10,168 nucleotides of DNA from JBDSLU01 sp039916225 (GTDB lineage: Bacteria > Acidobacteriota > Vicinamibacteria > Vicinamibacterales > Vicinamibacteraceae), in contig JBDSLU010000041.1 in assembly GCA_039916225.1 (NCBI GenBank), positions 1-10,168 on the forward strand, written 5' to 3'. Positions 1-5,994 of the stretch are shown here, piece by piece. The position numbers were made by a program, and so were the translations under genes. The notes beneath the pieces are model-generated. The model saw only the letters and a list, made by a program, of their open reading frames with translations. It searched no databases and was not told where the DNA came from. Each line of letters begins with the position of its first letter. The first letter of the stretch is position 1.

Positions 1-12
1 GCGGCGATTGGC

Positions 13-120
13 CTACTTTCTGACCGGCGCGCCCAACGGGGTCGACCGGAGGCAGCGCGACGTCGCCGACGTTGTGTGGCCGATGAAGTCACGGACGTCG
101 TACAGTTCGGCGGGTGACTC
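13..120 (-). pseudogene. C-terminal remnant of a tyrosine recombinase (phage-type integrase)
   Basis: The minus-strand frame ending at the stop at 15-13 contains ELYDVRDFIGH followed by TSRCLRSTPLG. This matches the last part of tyrosine recombinases, typically LYDVRDFLGH...TTSRYLRSTP, which holds the conserved GH pair and the nucleophilic tyrosine. The GH survives, but the tyrosine position reads Cys (TGC, bases 54-52), a one-base change from TAC. The upstream catalytic core (Arg and HxxR boxes) is absent: the frame stays open only to about 171, and residues before about 108 do not look like an integrase. The intact protein would have been about 300-400 residues, so this is an inactive scrap. 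It lies directly downstream of, and in the same orientation as, the decayed primase-like gene, which suggests a deletion joined the two. The family call is by eye from a short motif; the pseudogene status is firmer than the exact subfamily. Confidence 0.6.
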
Positions 121-611
121 GCTCGGCACGCTTGCCGATTTGACCACGTCGCTCGAGGCCGCGGCACATGAGGCGCGACAGGTAGACGATTTGGTGCGGC
201 GCCTTCTCTTTCAGCTGCCACGCCCCGAACACCTCCAGGCTCTTATGCAGGCCGTTCGGTGCCCGTACTTCGGCGCATCGCCGCGCTCGGAGTCGGGCCG
301 GGTCGTCGTAGAGCCCCACCCGTAGCTCTCGCACGTCCCAGGGGCCAAATTTCGCGCCTGGAGCACGCTGACGGGACGAAGTGCCGAAGTGCTGCTCGTA
401 CGTGAACCTCTTGGCAGGGTTCTCGCCCTGCACCTCCTGCGAGACGCGGATGTCAGGCTTCGCCGCTGTTCCTCTTGGGCCTGTGCACGGGGCACGGGCC
501 GGCGTGCTCCGTTCCTCCCTTCGTCTCCTTCAACCTCGACACGTCGATGCCCAGCGCCCTGGCGGCCACGCCGAACGGCACTGCGCGCACGGCGGCAGGC
601 TTGTTTTCCAT
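89..611 (-). pseudogene. Decayed CHC2 zinc-finger / Toprim primase-like gene
   Basis: The reading starts at ATG 611-609 behind a strong GAGGAGGA Shine-Dalgarno and runs 52 codons to a stop at 455-453. Its end, GPCPVHRPKRNS, is the first half of a CHC2 zinc finger (CP.H), preceded by the family-like ALGIDVSRLKE. The second cysteine pair of the finger is missing. After a frame change the similarity resumes at about 450-190 with QGENP, FGPWDVRELRVGLYDDPAR and NGLHKSLEVFGAWQLKE, which resemble the region before and at the start of the Toprim domain in DNA-primase-like CHC2 proteins (several hundred residues when intact). Between DDPAR and NGLHKS roughly 30 residues seem lost, and part of that stretch (APKYG) is readable only in another frame. 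No Toprim acidic motif follows; the sequence runs into an integrase scrap instead. I see at least one frameshift and several deletions. Family assignment rests on recognised motifs, not on a search. Confidence 0.62.
453..611 (-). CDS. Short ORF left from the CHC2 primase-like gene (52 aa)
   Basis: This is the 5' part of the decayed gene that is still in one frame, and it could still be translated. Met is at 611-609, with a Shine-Dalgarno five bases upstream. The product is 52 residues, basic, and has VPFGVAARALGIDVSRLKE near the middle, then CPVH close to the C-terminus (Cys40 and His43). With only one Cys/His pair it cannot complete a CHC2 zinc site, so it is unlikely to be functional. It is listed separately because an automated pipeline may report it as a small hypothetical protein. 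Confidence 0.35.
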   Translation of the reverse strand: MENKPAAVRAVPFGVAARALGIDVSRLKETKGGTEHAGPCPVHRPKRNSGEA

Positions 612-616
612 GGACT

Positions 617-624
617 TCCTCCTC
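617..624 (-). promoter_or_regulatory. Strong Shine-Dalgarno of the decayed primase-like gene
   Basis: On the minus strand GAGGAGGA ends five bases before ATG 611-609. It is an unusually complete match to the anti-Shine-Dalgarno. It fixes the start of the decayed gene and shows that its 5' end has not eroded like its body. Confidence 0.6.
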
Positions 625-1129
625 TTGGTTGTCGGTGATACGGGCAACGCACCAACCACGCCAGCGCAAACCCCTATGGTTCGCCCGGCCGGCTGGGGGT
701 AGCGTTGCGGGAATGGGAACGCGCCCTCGGCGCAAGGGTGCAGGTTCGCAGCGCTGCGCCGAGCGAGCGTCACGAACTAGCGATTCGGCTGAGCTGCCAG
801 AGACTGCCCCGATGGACCAGGGAGACGAACGTCCGCGGCTGATCGGCCGGGTGCTGGAGCTGCACGCCGAGCTCGAGGAGCACCACCACAGGCTCGCCCT
901 GGCGATAGCCGAGTCCAAGGAGTTGGGCGGCGCAGCTCGCACCCGTCGCGCTGATACCGCGGATGGTCGAAGCGGCCGGCGTGGCGAACAAACGACGAAT
1001 CAGCTAGGATCCGGCCCGCGATGGGCCAGTCCCGAAGCTCCGGTGCCGCGCACCTCGTCGTGAGGTCCCCCCCGCGCCCGCTCGCGTCATCAGCACTCTC
1101 AGACGGCGTCAAGTGGCCACGGTCGCTGT
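625..1129. other. Intergenic stretch with no recognisable gene
   Basis: Between the decayed primase-like gene and the sensor kinase stop I find no recognisable protein motif, tRNA or convincing promoter, apart from the weak small ORF at 812-1063. The octamer GGCGTCAA occurs twice as a direct repeat (about 1105-1112 and 1136-1143), the second copy falling in the last codons of the kinase gene. No hairpin with a T-run follows the kinase stop. Confidence 0.5.
812..1063 (+). CDS. Possible small ORF with a short amphipathic helix, unrecognised
   Basis: I do not recognise this 83-residue frame. Its first 40 residues (from MDQGDERPRLIGRVLELHAE) form a leucine-spaced, Glu/His-rich stretch that could be an amphipathic helix or short coiled coil, and the codons there end mostly in G or C as in the real genes of this window. 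The remainder is Arg/Ser/Gly-rich and looks like non-coding translation. No good Shine-Dalgarno precedes ATG 812, and the frame is open far upstream to 389 with no sense, as is common in GC-rich DNA. It could be a fragment of an older gene near the mobile remnants or pure chance. The opposite strand is also open here (991-770) and looks less protein-like. Confidence 0.18.
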   Translation: MDQGDERPRLIGRVLELHAELEEHHHRLALAIAESKELGGAARTRRADTADGRSGRRGEQTTNQLGSGPRWASPEAPVPRTSS

Positions 1130-4100
1130 TCACGCGGCGTCAACGCCTTGTTTGGGCGTCACGTCGTCGAGCGCGGCATAGAGCTCGTCTGGGCGGACCG
1201 GCTTGCTGACATAGCCGTCCATTCCGACTGCCAGGCACCTCTCTCGATCGCCGATCATCGCGTGGGCGGTCATCGCGATGATCGGTATGTGCTTGCCCGT
1301 CCCCTGCTCGCGCCTGCGAATGGTGGCGGCGGCGTCCAGACCGCTCATCTCGGGCATCTCCAGGTCCATCAGCACAACGTCGAAGATCCGCTGTTCCACC
1401 GCGTCGAGCGCCTCGCGGCCGTTGCTGGCCACGGCAACGCTGTGCCCGAGCTTTTCCAGCAGCCGTCTGGCGACCACCTGGTTCACCGGGTTGTCTTCTG
1501 CCAGCAGAATACAAAGTGGACGAGCGACCTGTTCGGTTACGCCTTGCGCCAAAGGAACCTGCGTCCGATTCTCTGATGGCGTGCTTTGCCGGGCGAGTCT
1601 CGTCGTGAACGAGAAGGTGCTTCCGCGTCCTATGACGCTCTGTACCGACAGCGCGCCGCCCATGATGCCAACGAGCCGCGACGAGATCGTCAGGCCGAGG
1701 CCCGTGCCGCCGTGCTGGCGCGTAATCGAGTTGTCGGCCTGCGAGAACGGCTCGAAGATGATGCGCTGCTTTTCGGCCGAGATGCCCATGCCGGTGTCGA
1801 TCACCGCCACCCGCAACTGGACGTCCGTGGCCTCCACGTACGTGGCCTTCACGTCCGCGGTCGTCTGCGCCTCGCCGCCAGCGATTGACACCTCGACCAC
1901 GACTTCCCCTCGATCAGTGAACTTGATCGCATTTCCGACCAGGTTGATCACGACCTGACGCAAGCGACCCTGGTCACCCGTGAGCCCGTCTGGCACATCC
2001 GGCTGCACGCGGCACGCCAGGGTCAGCCCCTTCTGGTGCGCGCGCAGCGCATGCGTTCTCATCGTCGCATCGAGCCACTCGCGCAGATCGAAATCGACGG
2101 GATCGAGCTCGAACTTGCCCGATTCGATCTTCGAGAAATCCAGGATGTCGTTGATGATCGTCAGGAGCGACTCCGCCGATGTCGTGACCGTCATCAGGTC
2201 GTCGCGCTGCTGGTCCGTGAGATCGGTGCCGAGGGTCAGTTCCGTCATGCCGATGATTCCGTTCATCGGCGTGCGAATCTCGTGGCTCATGTTGGCGAGG
2301 AACTCGCTTTTGGCACGGTTCGCGGCTTCCGCGGCAGCCTTGGCGTCCTGCAGCTGCCGGGTGCGCTCGTCGACCGTCATCTCCAGCTCCGCCTGGCGGG
2401 ATGTCAGGTGCCTGACTCGGAGCAGATAGACCGATCCGACAAGCATCAGCGCCGCCCCGGCGCACAACGCGTCGAAGAGGTACGTCTGGTGGAAATAGGG
2501 CGCCAGGGAAAAGGCACGCGCAGCGCCCGTTTCGTTCCACACGCCGTCGTTGTTCGACGCCAGCACCCGGAAGCGGTAGTCTCCGGGGGGGATGTTCGTG
2601 TAGTAGGCGACGCGGCGCGTGCCGGCGTCGATCCACTGCCTGTCCAGGCCTTCGAGCCTGTATTTGAAGCGCACCCTTTCGGGTGCCAGCAAGCTCAGGC
2701 CCGTATAGTGGAACTCGAACTTTTCCTTGCCCGCCGGCACCCGTGAGTCCGCAGCCAGCGCCTCACCGTCGACCAGGATCTCCTCGATGATGACCGGCGG
2801 CGGCAGCGCGTTCGTGCTCATGCGCTGCGGGTCCACGACGGTGACGCCCTGGAAGGTCGAGAACCACAATCTCCCGTCGCGGCCTTTCCAGCCCACCGGC
2901 TGCGAGCCGCCGACGCCTTGGCTGCTCTTCAGGCCATCCGCCTTGTCGTACGCGACGGACGCAATCGAGGTGATTCGACCGTCGGCGAAGTCGTTCAAGT
3001 CCTGTTTGCTGACTCGAAAGACTCCGCGGGGGCTGCTCATCCAGAGATTGCTCTGGCCATCTTCGAGGATCAGCCAGATCCCATCGTCGAACAGGCCATC
3101 GCGAGTCATGTAGACCGTGACGTGGCCGTTCTTCAGCCGGTTCAGTCCGCCAAGCGTGCCGATCCAGACGCTTCCCTGTTGGTCGGCGTAGAGAGATCTC
3201 ACCACGTTGCTGGAGAGGCCGTCCTTGGTCGTGATCGTGGTGAACCGGCCCTCCGACAACCTGGCCACGCCCCCGTTGCTCGTGCCGATCCAGAGCGTTC
3301 CCGCAGCATCTTCCTCGATGGCTCTGACCGACGTGTCCGGCAGGCCATCCCGTGACGTGAAGACGTCGACACGCCCGTCTTTCAGGCGGTTCAAACCACC
3401 ACCGAACGTGCCGATCCAGAGGCTGCCGTCGCGGCCCTCGTGAAGGGCCCAGACCATGTCGCTCGAGAGTCCCTCTCGCACGGTGAAGTTGGTGAAACGG
3501 CCATCCTTGAGCCGACTGAGTCCGCCGCCTGTGCCGAGCCACATGCTTCCGTCGCGTCCCCCCTCAATCGACCACACGTGGTCGCTGGCCAGGCCCTGTC
3601 TGGTCGTATAGGTCGAGACGCGGCCTCCGCTGAGCCGATTCAGGCCATGGTCTTCGGTGCCGATCCAGACGTCACCCGCCCGATCTTCGTAGACCGGGTA
3701 GACCAGGTTGCTCGAGAGTCCTTCCTGGGTCGTGAAGGTCGTGAACTTACCGTCCTTGATCCGGTGGAGACCGCTGCCAGCGGTGCCGATCCACAGGCTT
3801 CTCTCGCGATCTTCATAGATCGCTCTCACTCCGGCATCGGCGAGCCCATATTCAGTGGTGAGTGACGTGAATCGTCGGCCGTCCCATCGACTGAGCCCGC
3901 CGCCGTGGGTGCCGACCCACAGATTTCCGTCGCGATCCTCGAAGATGGCGTACACCGCATTGCTTGGAAGTCCCTCTTTGGCGGCGTAGGTTGTGAACCC
4001 GCCATCGCTCCGGCGGCTCAGGCCACCGTCAAACGTGCCCACCCACAGATTCCCTTGCCGGTCCTCGTCGATCGACAGGATGATGTCGCTCGGAAGTCCC

Positions 4101-4729
4101 TGCGGCTTCCTGAAGACCGTGAATTGCGCGGCGCTCAACCTGTTCAATCCGCCGCCGTCGGTGCCAATCCACAGATCTCCCCGACGATCTTCGTGGATCG
4201 CTCGCACGAAGTTGTTGGACAGCCCGTCTTTTGTCGAAAGGGTCGTGAACCGGCCGTCTCGCCACCGGCTCAGACCGCCTCCCTGCGTGCCGATCCAGAG
4301 GTTCCCCTTACTGTCTTCACATAGCGCAAACACCACGTCGTGGGCCAGGCCCTCCCGGGTCGTATACGTGGTGAACGTCCCGCCTTTCAAGCGCGTCAAC
4401 CCGCCATATCCGCCGATCCAGAGGCTCCCGTCTCGCGCGGCGAGGAGCGCCAGGACATTGCTGCTCGTGAGCGCCGGCGTATTCGTCGTGTTGAAGACGG
4501 TGAAGCGGACGCCGTCGAACCGGACAATGCCTGCCTGCGTCGCGAGCCACAGATAGCCATCGGCGGTCTGGGCAATGGCCCTGACCGAGTTCTGCGGCAG
4601 CCCGTCCTCCATCAGCCAGGAGGAATGGGTGAACTGCGTGAGGGCCTTGGCGGGATCGAGGGCGAGCGCTTCTGGATGCCACAGCAAGGCCAGCGCGATG
4701 CCGCCCGCGATATTTCGGATGATCTTCAC
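1130..4729 (-). CDS. Hybrid sensor histidine kinase with two-component propeller (Reg_prop) sensor and receiver domain
   Basis: About 1199 residues from GTG 4729. That start is chosen over the longer open frame (to 4822) because it begins a clean signal peptide (VKIIRNIAGGIALALLWHPEALA) with GAGG eight bases upstream. Order: about 14 Reg_prop blades (residues about 35-625), Y_Y_Y domain (about 676-750, with FKYRLEGLD and PPGDYRFRV), one membrane helix (about 751-771), a coiled coil, HisKA with phospho-acceptor His816 in MSHEIRTPMNG, HATPase (about 918-1043; N box NLVGNAIKFTD, DTGMGIS, GGTGLGLTIS), and a receiver (about 1071-1193; Asp1122 in VLMDLEMP, Lys in SKPVRPDEL). All catalytic motifs look intact. 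By family analogy the periplasmic propellers and Y_Y_Y sense a ligand, often a glycan in Bacteroides relatives, and drive His-to-Asp transfer. Unlike those HTCS proteins there is no C-terminal AraC HTH, so output must go through a phosphotransfer partner or regulator not in this window. It appears monocistronic. Confidence 0.93.
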   Translation of the reverse strand: MKIIRNIAGGIALALLWHPEALALDPAKALTQFTHSSWLMEDGLPQNSVRAIAQTADGYLWLATQAGIVRFDGVRFTVFNTTNTPALTSSNVLALLAARDGSLWIGGYGGLTRLKGGTFTTYTTREGLAHDVVFALCEDSKGNLWIGTQGGGLSRWRDGRFTTLSTKDGLSNNFVRAIHEDRRGDLWIGTDGGGLNRLSAAQFTVFRKPQGLPSDIILSIDEDRQGNLWVGTFDGGLSRRSDGGFTTYAAKEGLPSNAVYAIFEDRDGNLWVGTHGGGLSRWDGRRFTSLTTEYGLADAGVRAIYEDRERSLWIGTAGSGLHRIKDGKFTTFTTQEGLSSNLVYPVYEDRAGDVWIGTEDHGLNRLSGGRVSTYTTRQGLASDHVWSIEGGRDGSMWLGTGGGLSRLKDGRFTNFTVREGLSSDMVWALHEGRDGSLWIGTFGGGLNRLKDGRVDVFTSRDGLPDTSVRAIEEDAAGTLWIGTSNGGVARLSEGRFTTITTKDGLSSNVVRSLYADQQGSVWIGTLGGLNRLKNGHVTVYMTRDGLFDDGIWLILEDGQSNLWMSSPRGVFRVSKQDLNDFADGRITSIASVAYDKADGLKSSQGVGGSQPVGWKGRDGRLWFSTFQGVTVVDPQRMSTNALPPPVIIEEILVDGEALAADSRVPAGKEKFEFHYTGLSLLAPERVRFKYRLEGLDRQWIDAGTRRVAYYTNIPPGDYRFRVLASNNDGVWNETGAARAFSLAPYFHQTYLFDALCAGAALMLVGSVYLLRVRHLTSRQAELEMTVDERTRQLQDAKAAAEAANRAKSEFLANMSHEIRTPMNGIIGMTELTLGTDLTDQQRDDLMTVTTSAESLLTIINDILDFSKIESGKFELDPVDFDLREWLDATMRTHALRAHQKGLTLACRVQPDVPDGLTGDQGRLRQVVINLVGNAIKFTDRGEVVVEVSIAGGEAQTTADVKATYVEATDVQLRVAVIDTGMGISAEKQRIIFEPFSQADNSITRQHGGTGLGLTISSRLVGIMGGALSVQSVIGRGSTFSFTTRLARQSTPSENRTQVPLAQGVTEQVARPLCILLAEDNPVNQVVARRLLEKLGHSVAVASNGREALDAVEQRIFDVVLMDLEMPEMSGLDAAATIRRREQGTGKHIPIIAMTAHAMIGDRERCLAVGMDGYVSKPVRPDELYAALDDVTPKQGVDAA
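3140..4590 (-). repeat. Degenerate ~126-bp tandem repeats encoding Reg_prop propeller blades
   Basis: The motif LW(I/V)GT recurs inside the kinase gene. Counting all variants gives 14: LWLAT, LWIGG, LWIGT and so on to LWMSS and LWFST. In the middle the spacing is exactly 42 codons over several consecutive units, visible in DNA as a recurring (G/A)CCCA or ATCCA(C/G)AG segment every 126 bases. One blade (MWLGTGGG) lacks one glycine codon and is 41 long. Fourteen blades would fit two seven-bladed propellers, as known for HTCS sensors. The even length and similarity of the central units suggest internal duplication. Confidence 0.8.
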
Positions 4730-5048
4730 AGGAGAAGCCTCACGCAGAAGTGGCGCGCGCGTTGGCCGCCCACCCCTGCAGCTCCCCGACCCGCACATCG
4801 AATCCCGATCGCCTCGGTCCACGCCACCCTGCTGTCGGCAACCGACTGAGCCGCATTGCGTGTCCCTGCCACTGGAAGCCGATCAGTCATTCTGACCACT
4901 GGCGGCGGGAACGCGTGTCCCATTCGACACACCGTGCTCAGCGGGCAGCCCCCCGCCGACGGCCACGGCCGCTTCAGGGCGAGACTTCAGACTCGCCCCA
5001 AAGGGCCTCGCGAAGCCGACCACGACGGCGCGTTTGGTGCTGCGGGTG
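4730..5048. other. Intergenic gap of 319 bases without a gene
   Basis: Open frames here on both strands read as low-sense GC-rich translation; none has a recognisable motif or a good ribosome site. The stretch should hold the kinase promoter (minus strand), but I cannot point to convincing -35/-10 boxes. It contains small inverted repeats: GTCGG-CAA-CCGAC at 4834-4846, and a stronger 7-bp stem at 4977-4998 described separately. Confidence 0.5.
4977..4998. repeat. Intergenic palindrome GGGCGAG-N8-CTCGCCC
   Basis: A perfect 7-bp inverted repeat with an 8-base loop (ACTTCAGA) lies about 50 bases beyond the stop of the VOC gene and upstream of the kinase gene. It has no T-run on either strand, so it is a poor intrinsic terminator. 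It looks more like a small dispersed intergenic palindrome (REP-like), though a terminator or processing role for the VOC transcript remains possible. Confidence 0.45.
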
Positions 5049-5459
5049 CTATCCCACGAGCGCTGTGGACACCCCGAGCTTGAAACCGTCCAGATCGTTG
5101 AACTGGAACATGCGCGCGCCCCACGGACGGTCCGCCGGCTCACTCAGCAGCGTCCCACCCGCGGCCTTGATCCGCGCCGCAGCCGCGTCCACATCGGCAG
5201 CGCCCGCCACGTTGATCTGCAGGTAGAACCCCTGTCCCTTGATCCGGTCCCAGCCGAGCTTGCCGTTGTCCTGGTTGAGGACGATCTGGCAGTCACCCGC
5301 CGCGACCACCGCCGCCACGACCTTTCCTTCGTTCTCGAACCTCTGAGCCACCGCAAACCCGATGGCATCGCGATAGAAGCGAATGGACGTTTCCAGATCC
5401 TTGCAGGTGATGGAGCAGCCCAGAGTGGTCGCGTTGAGTGCGGGCGCCGTATCGGTCAT
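5049..5459 (-). CDS. VOC-superfamily (glyoxalase/bleomycin-resistance fold) protein
   Basis: 136 residues from ATG 5459-5457, preceded by AAGGGA about eight bases upstream. The frame extends to 5546, but the upstream translation is not protein-like. It has the paired beta-alpha-beta-beta-beta layout of the VOC fold. The first half runs from about residue 10 with ITCKDLETSIRFYRDAIGF (strand, helix and the FY..xxGF turn) to QIVLNQD. The second half has FYLQINVAGAADVDAAAARI, a helix with GGTLLSEP, then WGARMFQFNDLDGFKLGV. Family members bind a metal and act as glyoxalases, dioxygenases or antibiotic-binding proteins. Here the usual metal-ligand Glu in the last strand (KLE-type) is replaced by Gly (FKLGV), so a canonical metal enzyme is doubtful. 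No substrate can be inferred. It is transcribed away from padR, from the shared 5460-5651 spacer, and is probably cytoplasmic since no signal peptide is seen. Confidence 0.85.
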   Translation of the reverse strand: MTDTAPALNATTLGCSITCKDLETSIRFYRDAIGFAVAQRFENEGKVVAAVVAAGDCQIVLNQDNGKLGWDRIKGQGFYLQINVAGAADVDAAAARIKAAGGTLLSEPADRPWGARMFQFNDLDGFKLGVSTALVG

Positions 5460-5519
5460 TGATGATCCCTTTTGTTGGTCGTGATGAAGGTCGAGGATGG
5501 TGCGTTCCCGAAAGGAGCG

Positions 5520-5548
5520 AGTGTACGGTGGAGCTCGGCCCAGCACAA
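5520..5548 (-). promoter_or_regulatory. Candidate promoter for the VOC gene
   Basis: On the minus strand TTGTGC (5548-5543) and TACACT (5525-5520) are separated by 17 bases, about 60 bases before the VOC start. The -10 matches the sigma-70 consensus at four of six positions; the -35 matches only at TTG. This is a plausible but weak call in GC-rich DNA. Confidence 0.3.
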
Positions 5549-5593
5549 TCCAGGGGTTGGGCCGAACCGCGCGGTCGATCGCATCGTCTCTCC

Positions 5594-5623
5594 TTGACAG
5601 ACTAGGAGAGCGATGGCCATACT
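5594..5623 (+). promoter_or_regulatory. Sigma-70-like promoter of the padR-ADOP operon
   Basis: TTGACA (5594-5599), a perfect -35, is followed after 18 bases by CATACT (5618-5623), which matches the -10 consensus at four positions. Transcription would begin near 5630. The ATG at 5613 would then lie inside the promoter, which supports the downstream TTG 5652 as the padR start. Confidence 0.55.
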
Positions 5624-5640
5624 CCTAGCCAGACTAGGAG
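5602..5640 (+). promoter_or_regulatory. Three CTAGGAG heptamers, candidate PadR operator
   Basis: CTAGGAG occurs at 5602-5608 (plus), inverted as CTCCTAG at 5622-5628, and again at 5634-5640 (plus). The first and third copies sit in a longer direct repeat, AGACTAGGAG, 32 bases apart, about three helical turns. The copies lie between -35 and -10, over the -10 and near the start of transcription, and over the padR Shine-Dalgarno. PadR proteins are dimeric and commonly repress their own promoters, so autorepression of the operon is the simple reading; binding itself is inferred. Confidence 0.5.
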
Positions 5641-5651
5641 GCTTGGCCGCC

Positions 5652-5993
5652 TTGGGTAAAACTGCAGACCTGCTCCCCGGCACCGTCGACCTGCTGATCC
5701 TGAAAGCCGTGTCGCTCAAGCCGCTCCACGGCTACGGCGTGCTGCTGCGCATCCGCCAGATCTCGGGCGAGGCGCTCGAGATCCCGCAAGGCTCGCTCTA
5801 TCCGGCGCTCTACCGGCTCGAGCATCAGGGCCTCATCGAGGCCGAGTGGGGCGAGAGCGACAACGGCCGCCGGGCGAAGTACTACACGATGACTGCCACT
5901 GGACGCCGCCGACTCCGCGAGGAAGCCGCTGGCTGGAACCGGCTGGCGGCAGCCATGGCCGCGGTCCTGAACACCACGCCGGAGGAGGTCTGA
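5652..5993 (+). CDS. PadR-family transcriptional repressor (acidobacterial type)
   Basis: 113 residues from TTG 5652. The protein begins LGKTADLLPGTVDLLILKAV, the normal N-terminus of acidobacterial PadR regulators, with AGGAGG at 5636-5641. The longer frame from ATG 5613 would add 13 atypical residues and start inside the promoter; it has a weaker AGGAG four bases upstream, so it is not excluded. The winged helix-turn-helix is complete: a helix with LKPLHGYGVLLRI, recognition region with IPQGSLYPALYRLEHQGLIEAEW, then the wing with GRRAKYYTMTATGRRRL. A short C-terminal helix (EEAAGWNRLAAAMAAVL) would form the dimer interface. It is a cytoplasmic DNA-binding repressor whose ligand is unknown. 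It is followed after one base by the ADOP permease gene, the usual pairing in Acidobacteriota, so it most likely controls that operon and itself. Confidence 0.92.
   Translation: MGKTADLLPGTVDLLILKAVSLKPLHGYGVLLRIRQISGEALEIPQGSLYPALYRLEHQGLIEAEWGESDNGRRAKYYTMTATGRRRLREEAAGWNRLAAAMAAVLNTTPEEV
5981..5988 (+). promoter_or_regulatory. Shine-Dalgarno of the ADOP permease inside the padR end
   Basis: GGAGGAGG lies within the last padR codons (encoding PEEV), six bases before ATG 5995, fixing the permease start and tying its translation to padR. Confidence 0.6.
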
Positions 5994-5994
5994 G

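Noticed and set aside
655..705. tRNA-like or attachment-site remnant around CAAACCCCTATGGTTCG
   Set aside because: It cannot be folded into a cloverleaf, and no matching repeat is seen elsewhere in the window.
211..942. 243-codon minus-strand frame in the left flank
   Set aside because: Most of it is low-sense Arg/Ser-rich translation. Only a few residues (APKYG) belong to the decayed primase-like gene, read in a shifted frame.
3140..4590. CRISPR-like array from the regular repeats
   Set aside because: The period is 126 bases, the units are degenerate and fully coding, and they are explained by Reg_prop blades.
4730..4822. 31-residue N-terminal extension of the sensor kinase from the ATG at 4822
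   Set aside because: It would put a Cys/Arg/Gly-rich leader before an obvious signal peptide. The GTG at 4729 has its own GAGG and begins the signal peptide directly.
5613..5651. ATG 5613 as the start of padR
   Set aside because: It lies between -35 and -10 of the best promoter and adds residues absent from the family pattern. Not fully excluded, since AGGAG precedes it.
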